NCBI GenBank assembly: GCA_013824905.1 | Contig: PNOO01000079.1 | Span: 1 to 9,688 of the forward strand | Direction of reading: 5' to 3' | DNA from: Syntrophus sp. (in: bacteria) | Lineage (GTDB): Bacteria; Desulfobacterota; Syntrophia; Syntrophales; UBA5619 | Length of the DNA stretch: 9,688 nucleotides | Part shown: one piece after another, positions 1-5,856 of the stretch | How the letters are laid out: the number at the start of each line of letters is the position of its first letter | Numbering within the stretch: the first letter of the stretch is position 1 | Notes under the pieces: model-generated | The model's database searches: none | The model's input: the letters and a program-made list of their open reading frames with translations, nothing else | Told to the model about the DNA's origin: nothing | Program-made: the position numbers and the translations under genes

Positions 1-467
1 ACGGAGGCCACCGCGATAGGGATGACAATGGCGATTCTGACCATGATGGAGGGGGTCAAAGCCGACAGGATGAGTCCGATGATGACCCAGGAGAGAGTGA
101 GGCTGAAATAACTGGGCTTAAACAGACCGATGACCCAGTAAGCCAGCCGCTTGCCCAGTCCGGTGGAGTTCAGGGCAAAACCGAAAAACAGTGCGGGAAT
201 CAATATCCAGATCGCCCGTGTGGTATAACCGTTGAAAGCGATGGAATTCTTTACGCCCGACAGCGTCAGAAGCAGCAGCATGACCATGCTGCCTATTGAA
301 AGAGGGACCCATTTCGTACCGAAAATCCAGATGCCGACGGCCACAAAAACCGACATCAAGACCGCATGGCCTAAGGGATTCAGATCCGGCGCGAAGGGCT
401 TGATAATGCCTATACTGAGCCCGGCTACCGTGAAAAGAACGATGCCCAACAAGCGTATATTCATCAT
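1..467 (-). CDS. DASS/CitT-family (SLC13-like) anion transporter, N-terminal part, cut by window edge
   Basis: Inner-membrane carrier of the divalent anion:Na+ symporter (DASS) family, which moves di- and tricarboxylates such as malate, 2-oxoglutarate, tartrate, citrate or succinate by cation symport or exchange. The frame is open from the start to the window edge, giving 155 residues. Hydrophobic segments lie at about residues 5-22, 36-50, 55-70, 85-100 and 123-137. Two family hallmarks are visible: STGLGKRLAYW at about 101-111 and TPSIMVRIAIVIPIA at about 138-152, matching the TGLGxRxA and (T/S)PSxxxRxxxxxPI signatures. Two ATG codons stand in tandem (467 and 464), preceded by an AGAAGG ribosome-binding site. 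A TGA lies immediately upstream in frame, so the start cannot move further up. The gene begins 16 bp after the stop of the GltD-like gene, so it is very likely the next gene of the same operon. Family assignment is fairly secure; the substrate is unknown. Confidence 0.85.
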   Translation of the reverse strand, partial: MMNIRLLGIVLFTVAGLSIGIIKPFAPDLNPLGHAVLMSVFVAVGIWIFGTKWVPLSIGSMVMLLLLTLSGVKNSIAFNGYTTRAIWILIPALFFGFALNSTGLGKRLAYWVIGLFKPSYFSLTLSWVIIGLILSALTPSIMVRIAIVIPIAVAS

Positions 468-483
468 TCACCTTCTGTTTCTT

Positions 484-2166
484 TCAGACAAGCGTGTATA
501 GCGGAAACACGTACGAAACGGCCGAATCCGGGCAACTGGTGCGGCAGTTGCCGCAATGCCAGCACTCGTCGGCATAACGGACTTCCGGTCCCCTCTCTCG
601 CATGACGAGGATGAGACCAGGGCAGTCCTCCACACACTTGCCGCACTTGTGGCAGTGGCCGCAGTGAAAACAGCGTTCCGCTTCTACGGCGGCTGAGTCG
701 TCCAATCCGGCGCACTTCTCGGAAAAAGAGATCTCTGCCGAGCGGACGCCCTCTTTTCGCGGCTTCTTCCCGTAGTATTCGGGGTTGAACATCTCCTCGA
801 AACTGACCACATGGGCCTGCCCTTGGCAGGAAACAGCCTCGACGCGGATCTGAAAATCCTCCCCGATAGCCAACAACTCTTGCACCTTCGGGTCGCCCGT
901 CAGAAACCGGTGCATTGCCAAGGCAGCCTCGCGTCCCTGACCGACGGCGTTGGCCACAATGGAAGATCCAGTGGCGACGTCTCCGGCGGCGAAGACACCG
1001 CTGATCGATGTCGCTCTGGTGACAGGATCGATCTTCAGCGTTCCGTTTGGATTAAGCGCAATGCCTGCGCCGTTGATAAAATCCAGCTCGGGCTTCACCC
1101 CCGATGCAAAGATGACCTGGTCCGCCGCCAGAACCTTTTTTTGCCCCTCTGCTGCTTCCACCCGGACCTCACCCGCATCGTCGAAGCAAAAGCCCGATAT
1201 CTCAATATACTCCACACCGCCGACCTTTCCCTCCTTCTCCAGCACCCGGGACGCCATGCAGCCGTTGTGGATCATGATCCCCTCCTGAATCGCCTGGGCC
1301 AGGTCGTCCGAGGGAGCCGCCATGCAGTCGGCCCCTTCCAGGCAGACGACATGCACTTCTTGGGCGCCGAGCCTTCTGGCGGTGAAGGCGCAGTCGAAGG
1401 CAACGCCTCCACCGCCGAGGATGACCACTTTGCGTCCGATCTCCCTGATGAATCCGAGATTGACATGTCTCAAAAATTCAACCCCTTTGATTGCCTTGTC
1501 GGCGTGGGGGACATCAAGTTTCCGCTCCTTCCAGGCGCCGACGGCTATCAGGATGGAATCATATGACGCACGAAGCTGCTCAAAGGAGATCTCCTTACCG
1601 ATCCGCATGTTGGTCCGCGCCTTCACCCCGGTTTCGAGGACGAGGCCGATTTCCATATCCAGGATGTCTTTGGGAAGCCTGTATTCAGGCACGCAGAGCC
1701 TCGGCACGCCTCCCAGGGTCGGACCCGCTTCGAAGACCGTGACCTCGTGTCCGAAGAGGCTCGAGAAATAGGCAAATGTCAGTCCTGCAGGTCCCCCGCC
1801 GATCACCGCGATCTTCTTGCCCGACCGCTCCATGCGCATGGGTTTCTTGATCCGCGTCCTGTCGGCCGTATCGGCGGCGGCCCTTTCGAGCCCCCGGATA
1901 TTGATCGCTTCGTCCCATTCCCGGCGGTTGCAGTCCGTTTCGCACGGGCGGGTGCAGATTCTCCCCGTCGTACCTGGAAAGGGATTCCTAGACCTCAGGA
2001 ACTCCAGGGCCTCCTCGTATCTTTTTTCCTTCACCAGACCGTGCACCTTCTGGATGGGATTCCCTGCCGGACAGGCGGACTCACAGGGCGATGTCCTGGT
2101 CTGATAGGTCAGACAGGCCTTCGAGATGAGCGGCCTTTCAATCTCACGGCTGAATACGGGGGGCAT
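484..2166 (-). CDS. GltD-like FAD/NAD(P) oxidoreductase with N-terminal Fe-S domain and C-terminal ferredoxin domain
   Basis: A 560-residue soluble flavoprotein of the glutamate-synthase-small-subunit / NfnB-like family, which passes electrons between NAD(P)H, FAD and Fe-S clusters. Residues 1-100 form the Fe-S domain seen in GltD and dihydropyrimidine dehydrogenase, with Cys 18, 28, 32, 71, 75 and 79. The FAD-binding GGGPAG is at 123-128, the NAD(P)-binding GGGG at 251-254, and the C-terminal FAD motif FAAGD at 392-396. Residues 499-545 are a ferredoxin-like region with Cys 499, 502, 505, 508, 511 and 515, then 535, 538, 541 and 545, each set ending in Cys-Pro. GltD proper is about 450-470 residues and lacks this tail, and no large glutamate synthase subunit is nearby, so glutamate synthesis is unlikely. 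A GGAG ribosome-binding site lies 6 bp before the ATG. The gene follows the AprA-like flavoprotein by 45 bp, and the likely role is electron exchange between that protein and NAD(P)H. The partner and direction of flow are inferred. Confidence 0.9.
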   Translation of the reverse strand: MPPVFSREIERPLISKACLTYQTRTSPCESACPAGNPIQKVHGLVKEKRYEEALEFLRSRNPFPGTTGRICTRPCETDCNRREWDEAINIRGLERAAADTADRTRIKKPMRMERSGKKIAVIGGGPAGLTFAYFSSLFGHEVTVFEAGPTLGGVPRLCVPEYRLPKDILDMEIGLVLETGVKARTNMRIGKEISFEQLRASYDSILIAVGAWKERKLDVPHADKAIKGVEFLRHVNLGFIREIGRKVVILGGGGVAFDCAFTARRLGAQEVHVVCLEGADCMAAPSDDLAQAIQEGIMIHNGCMASRVLEKEGKVGGVEYIEISGFCFDDAGEVRVEAAEGQKKVLAADQVIFASGVKPELDFINGAGIALNPNGTLKIDPVTRATSISGVFAAGDVATGSSIVANAVGQGREAALAMHRFLTGDPKVQELLAIGEDFQIRVEAVSCQGQAHVVSFEEMFNPEYYGKKPRKEGVRSAEISFSEKCAGLDDSAAVEAERCFHCGHCHKCGKCVEDCPGLILVMRERGPEVRYADECWHCGNCRTSCPDSAVSYVFPLYTLV

Positions 2167-2211
2167 GGCATACTCCTATATCAATTGGAATCATCATCAC
2201 CGGAGTCTCCC

Positions 2212-3867
2212 TTATTGGGCGCCCCAGGAAAAACGAAACCGCCCTTCTTCCTGCCAGATCACCAGAGGCTTGTTCATCTCGGGATTCAGGTCGGGAAAAT
2301 CGGTCCTTTTATAAACCCCTCGGCCGCTCTCCTTGCGCCGGAGACAGGTCAGGGTCGTCAGGACGCACGCCTTGTGCATGAAGAGGCCTTCGTGCGTCCG
2401 GAGAAGTTCGTGGTAATCCTTTGCCATTATCTTTGACGCATAGGTCAAGATGAAATTCAGCTTTTCGAGGGCGAGCTCCATCCCTTTCTGATTGCGCCTC
2501 AATCCCATGTAATAGTCCATCACTGTTCTAATGGTTCCCTCGAACTCCCGGTAGTTCATCCCTTCCTGAAGCCGGAGCGGTGCGAAGATCCTCTCCTTCT
2601 CCCGTACCGCGGTCTCTTCGTCGATATCGCCGAGCCGGCCTTCTTCCCGGGCCGCCCTGGCCGCCTGGACTCCCGCATAGTAGCCGCCGCACAGGGCGCC
2701 GGACACGTAAGGGAAGACGCACCCGCTGAAGAGGCCCTCGATGTTGGTCTCAAGATTGTCACTCACGCACAGCCCGCCTTCGAGGCTTAGCTCGCTGATC
2801 TCCACCTCAAGGAGATCCCGCTTGAAGCAGATCCCCTTCTGGCTCGTATATTCGTTGTAGGTCGCCTTATCTCCGGGCATCAGATCGTACTGCAGGATGC
2901 GGGCATCCTCTTCCGTAAAATGGGTCATGTCGATAAAGAAAGGTGGACCTTTCCCCTCGATAAACTCCTGGTATGTGCCCTGGATCTGGTTTCTCCGTAG
3001 ACCATTCTCCCACATGGGATCGTACTTGCCCATGAACCGCTCCCCCAACGCGTTGAGCTCCCGGCCGCCCATGCTGTTGATCCCGTTCATACCCGGCGCA
3101 CCCCACCCCTTCGGTATGAGTGTGGCGATCTCCGCGATGTCCATATTCATGATCTTCGCGCCCACTTCATACGGAAGGGCGAAATAAGCGCCCGTCACGA
3201 AAGGATCGTGCCAGGTGTTGAACGGATTGCCGCTGGAATTGGTCGACACCCTGTTGACGGTCTTGCCCAGGCAGCAGATCACCTTCTTGGCTTTGAACAT
3301 ATAGAACTCACCCGTCAGCACCTGATAACCGAGGCAACCGGAGATGCGCCCATCCGTCTTGAGGAGTTTGGTGATGAGAACATAGTCGAAGACATGGGCG
3401 CCCTCGGCGCGCACGCGCCGGGCAATCTTTCGCTTCAGGGTCTGACCGCCCGAGATATTGAGAAACCAGGCCCCGGGCTGCCCGAATCCCGCAGTGCGGA
3501 CGTACGAACCATCCTCGTTTCTCAAAAAATTGACCCTTTCCTGCTCGAGGATCTCCAGGATGACCGGGATCACCTTAAACCACCCGTTTTCCAGCATGGT
3601 CGGCGTCCACCCGGAGGTGGGCTTGCAGAAGAAGTCCACAAAGGCCCCGCAGGTATCCGTCCCGGGTCCGGCATTCAAGACCGCCGTGAAGTGATCGTTG
3701 CCTCCGCCGGCGCTGCCGCAGCTCTCCAGCTTGCCTTTTTCGACGACGACCACATCGGCCCCTTCGCGCCGGGCGGCAATCGCGGCGCCACTGCCGGCGG
3801 CTCCCGCACCGAGAATCAGCACATCCGTTTCAACGATCTTCCCCAGCACCGTCTCGGTGATGTTCAT
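2212..3867 (-). CDS. FAD-dependent oxidoreductase, AprA/FrdA-like flavoprotein subunit
   Basis: A 551-residue flavoprotein of the fumarate reductase/succinate dehydrogenase flavoprotein superfamily, closest in feel to the adenylylsulfate reductase alpha subunit (AprA) branch. The N-terminal Rossmann FAD motif GAGAAG is at 20-25, with the ribose-binding acidic residue at E43 and a GGG turn at 54-56. AprA-like blocks follow: TWHDPF near 218, IPKGWGAPGMNG at 251-262, SMGG at 265-268 and ALGERFM near 273. The C-terminal flavin segment is about 373-406. The tail motif KESGRGVYKRTDFP (512-525) resembles the ETRxPGYYxRxDxP end of AprA. There is no transmembrane segment and no own Fe-S site. The protein is shorter than typical AprA (over 600 residues), and the AprA histidine segment before the Ser-Gly-Ser flavin loop is replaced by PYVSGA, so APS reduction is doubtful. 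The start overlaps the aldolase stop (ATGA), with GGGGAGG 9 bp upstream. It probably oxidises or reduces an organic acid; the substrate is unknown. Confidence 0.88.
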   Translation of the reverse strand: MNITETVLGKIVETDVLILGAGAAGSGAAIAARREGADVVVVEKGKLESCGSAGGGNDHFTAVLNAGPGTDTCGAFVDFFCKPTSGWTPTMLENGWFKVIPVILEILEQERVNFLRNEDGSYVRTAGFGQPGAWFLNISGGQTLKRKIARRVRAEGAHVFDYVLITKLLKTDGRISGCLGYQVLTGEFYMFKAKKVICCLGKTVNRVSTNSSGNPFNTWHDPFVTGAYFALPYEVGAKIMNMDIAEIATLIPKGWGAPGMNGINSMGGRELNALGERFMGKYDPMWENGLRRNQIQGTYQEFIEGKGPPFFIDMTHFTEEDARILQYDLMPGDKATYNEYTSQKGICFKRDLLEVEISELSLEGGLCVSDNLETNIEGLFSGCVFPYVSGALCGGYYAGVQAARAAREEGRLGDIDEETAVREKERIFAPLRLQEGMNYREFEGTIRTVMDYYMGLRRNQKGMELALEKLNFILTYASKIMAKDYHELLRTHEGLFMHKACVLTTLTCLRRKESGRGVYKRTDFPDLNPEMNKPLVIWQEEGRFRFSWGAQ

Positions 3868-4679
3868 ATCGACCGGCCTCCCCTTTGCTTTCCAATCCCG
3901 GGCAGGGACATTTCCATCTTATGCAGGAGCGCCTCCAGTATGCGGAGCGGCATTTCCCGGTGTTCGAGCCGCCGGACCAGTGTATCCCAGATGGCTTGAA
4001 TTCTGGTTTCGGTGAAAATATGATTCGCCTTCGTTGCCGCCTCCTCATCGTCGGTCCATTTCGGCTCGCCAAACACCTTTGCAATGCAGAGGGTCTTGAT
4101 CGTCTTCTCCAGGAGATAGGCGCGCCCCGTGGCCTGTTCAATCGTTTCCCCGACCACTACGATTCCGTGGTTCTTCATGATCGACGCTTTTTCACTGCCC
4201 AGCTTTTGGGCCAGAGAGGCCCCTTGCTGGGGTTCGATGATGAGGTCGGTCAAAAGGTCATAGTAGGGCAAGGGATTTGCGAACAGCACCCCCTCGTTGT
4301 TCACTGGCCTTAGAATCTGTTCCGTCGCGGAAAAGGCCGTCGCATACATGGGGTGGGTATGCACGATGCAGTTTACATCCTTTCTGATCTTGTAGATTTC
4401 CACGTGAATCGGCATTTCCCCATGTGGGTTTCTTTTGCCTTCGATCTTTCGATAGTCGAAATCGATGGTCACGAGATCTTCCTCATGAATCTCGCTCAAA
4501 CAGAGCCCTCTTCCCTTGATTATCATTCGATCCGGGTTGTTCGGATCCCGGACACTGACATGGCCGAGATCGAGGTCGTCGTGTCCCTCGCTCCCCAGTA
4601 TCCGGCAGGCCAGCGCCAATTTCTCCTTTGCTTCCTCCCTTGCCGACTTTGCGGTGTTGGCCGGACCCTCATTCATCAT
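3864..4679 (-). CDS. Class II aldolase/adducin-family protein (aldolase or hydroxy-acid decarboxylase)
   Basis: A cytoplasmic metal-dependent lyase of the class II aldolase/adducin fold, 271 residues from the chosen start. Family metal ligands are intact: His107 and His109 in HTHP and His171 in KNHG. The acidic residue Glu88 in GEMPIHVEIY matches the catalytic Glu of fuculose-phosphate aldolase. The usual phosphate-binding segment is replaced by GHVSVRDP at 39-46 and KGRGL near 55-59. As I recall the family, GHVS-type members include decarboxylases of hydroxylated aromatic or pyridine carboxylates rather than sugar-phosphate aldolases, so decarboxylation or retro-aldol cleavage of a non-phosphorylated acid is plausible. 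The frame stays open to an ATG at 4787. That ATG sits inside a hairpin arm with no ribosome-binding site, and the extra 36 residues would be encoded across a second hairpin and look non-protein-like. I therefore prefer the tandem ATG at 4679/4676, preceded by AAAGGA about 10 bp upstream. The stop overlaps the next start by four bases, implying translational coupling. Confidence 0.85.
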   Translation of the reverse strand: MMNEGPANTAKSAREEAKEKLALACRILGSEGHDDLDLGHVSVRDPNNPDRMIIKGRGLCLSEIHEEDLVTIDFDYRKIEGKRNPHGEMPIHVEIYKIRKDVNCIVHTHPMYATAFSATEQILRPVNNEGVLFANPLPYYDLLTDLIIEPQQGASLAQKLGSEKASIMKNHGIVVVGETIEQATGRAYLLEKTIKTLCIAKVFGEPKWTDDEEAATKANHIFTETRIQAIWDTLVRRLEHREMPLRILEALLHKMEMSLPGIGKQRGGRSI

Positions 4680-4726
4680 CCACGCACCATCCTTTCCCGT
4701 GATTGAAATCGTCGTTCCAAACTTGT

Positions 4727-4753
4727 AAGGGGAAGGCCCGCGGCCTTCCCCTT
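4727..4753 (-). terminator. Perfect 12-bp hairpin between tctC and the aldolase gene
   Basis: Arms AAGGGGAAGGCC (4727-4738) and GGCCTTCCCCTT (4742-4753) are perfectly complementary around a 3-base loop. In the direction of transcription the stem is followed by ACAAGTTTGG, which lacks a solid U-tract, so it is a poor intrinsic terminator for this strand. On the plus strand a T-rich stretch (4759-4766) follows, but no plus-strand gene ends there. The likely roles are partial termination, or protection of the 3' end of the tct mRNA so that binding protein exceeds the downstream enzymes. The structure is seen directly; the function is inferred. Confidence 0.5.
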
Positions 4754-4781
4754 CTCTGTTATTTTTGAGATTCCTTCCGCC

Positions 4782-4824
4782 GATCATTTCCGCTGGCAGA
4801 GGGAGCCGCCCGGTGGAAATGATC
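4782..4824 (-). other. Inverted repeat / RNA hairpin just after the tctC stop
   Basis: Perfect 10-base arms GATCATTTCC (4782-4791) and GGAAATGATC (4815-4824) are separated by 23 bases. Within the loop, GGCGG and CTGCC (minus-strand reading) can form a further 5-bp stem with one G-U pair. The structure starts 8 bases after the tctC stop codon and contains the upstream ATG (4787) of the extended aldolase frame, which argues against that start. No U-tract follows. It could be an intercistronic mRNA-stabilising or processing element, or a protein-binding palindrome. Confidence 0.5.
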
Positions 4825-4832
4825 TCCAGGAG

Positions 4833-5807
4833 CTAATTGGCGGATTGGGCCATGACCTGCTTGAACATGTTGAACTCATCCAAGATCTCCTTCTTGTACT
4901 GGGCCCCGTTCTGGTAGTCCGGCACAAAGTCGAACTTATGGATGGCCGCGATAACCGCCGGATCCTTCAGGGTTGCCTGAACGACCGTTTCCCACTTCTT
5001 GATGACCTCGGCCGGCAGCCCCTTGGGTCCCACAACGCCCATCCCCGTGTCGACGAGGGTCTGCTTGTACCCCTTCTCATAGGCCGTGGGGATGTCCGGA
5101 TAGAGGGGATGACGCTCTTTCGAGAAGATAGCCAGGACGCGGACCTTGCCGGCCTGCACCTGCGATCGGGCGGCGGGCAAGGCGATCCCCGCCATGTCCA
5201 CATGCCCTCCCAGGAGCGCCGTGATGCTTTCCCCGCCGCCCGAGAAGCCCACGGGGACGATGTCCGCCTTTGCATCGTAGCTGATGAGCCGCAGGGCCAT
5301 GGCGGGATTGGTCCCTACGCCGGGGGTTGAGGCCTTGAGCTTCTTGGGGTTCGCCCTGGCGTAAGCGATCACGTCTTCAAAGGTCTTGAAGGGCGATTCC
5401 GTCCGGACGACGAGCGACTGGGGAAAGTTCGCCACCTTGACGATATAGTTCACATCCTCAATTGTGTCGAAGGGAAGATTCTTCGTGAACAGGGGATTGA
5501 TATTGACCGTATCGGAGTTCCCCGCGCAGAGAGTGTAACCGTCCGGCTTGGCGTTCAGGACACCGGACATCCCTACGATCCCTCCTCCTCCCGGTTTGTT
5601 GACGATAGCGATGGTCGTTTTGAAGGCTTTGGAGAAGTGATCCCCGAGGGTCCGCCAGAAGATATCGGTGGCGCCTCCGGACCCGAAGGGGACGACCAGT
5701 TGGATGGTCCCCTTCGGGTAATCCTGGGCCGCAGCGGGGGCGGCTCCGATAAAGCAGATCACCAAGAGTAAAAAACAGATGCATCTCTCCAGTCGACGGA
5801 TCTTCAT
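4833..5807 (-). CDS. tctC: TctC/Bug-family periplasmic solute-binding protein of the tripartite tricarboxylate transporter
   Basis: Periplasmic binding protein that captures a carboxylate and delivers it to TctAB. At 324 residues it has the usual family length. The signal peptide is clear: basic residues (KIRRLER), a hydrophobic core at about 9-22, and a likely cleavage after Ala27 (AAA|QDYP). The mature protein opens with the Bug hallmark YPKGTIQLVVPFGSGGATD (30-48), the first ligand-binding loop. Other typical segments are NKPGGGG at 70-76, KPDGYTL at 87-93 and the second ligand loop STPGVGTNPA at 160-169. The downstream PTAYEKGY (240-247), GPKGLP (260-265) and DPAV (282-285) also fit the family. 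Bug proteins bind many ligands (citrate, aromatic acids, amino acids, nicotinate), so the substrate cannot be assigned. A very strong AAGGAGG lies about 6 bp before the ATG. The gene follows tctA by 49 bp and is followed by two hairpins, which may raise its output above the downstream enzymes. Confidence 0.95.
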   Translation of the reverse strand: MKIRRLERCICFLLLVICFIGAAPAAAQDYPKGTIQLVVPFGSGGATDIFWRTLGDHFSKAFKTTIAIVNKPGGGGIVGMSGVLNAKPDGYTLCAGNSDTVNINPLFTKNLPFDTIEDVNYIVKVANFPQSLVVRTESPFKTFEDVIAYARANPKKLKASTPGVGTNPAMALRLISYDAKADIVPVGFSGGGESITALLGGHVDMAGIALPAARSQVQAGKVRVLAIFSKERHPLYPDIPTAYEKGYKQTLVDTGMGVVGPKGLPAEVIKKWETVVQATLKDPAVIAAIHKFDFVPDYQNGAQYKKEILDEFNMFKQVMAQSAN

Positions 5808-5856
5808 AAAACACCTCCTTAAGTAATGGGTTTTATTTTTAATTCTGCACCGGCGG

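Noticed and set aside
118..471. Minus-strand 117-codon frame starting with GTG at 471
   Set aside because: Shifted frame over the DASS transporter gene. Its composition is Arg/His/Gly-rich, whereas the frame starting at 467 encodes clear membrane segments and TGLGKR/TPSIMVR motifs.
484..2166. Annotation as glutamate synthase small subunit (gltD)
   Set aside because: No large subunit is nearby, the C-terminal ferredoxin tail is absent from GltD, and the context is organic-acid transport and oxidation.
811..2436. Plus-strand open frames of 251 and 229 codons
   Set aside because: Antisense shadows of the GltD-like gene, whose own frame carries FAD, NAD(P) and Fe-S motifs across the whole region.
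3208..3999. Plus-strand open frame of 263 codons
   Set aside because: Antisense to the AprA-like gene and the end of the aldolase gene; low-complexity composition and no motif.
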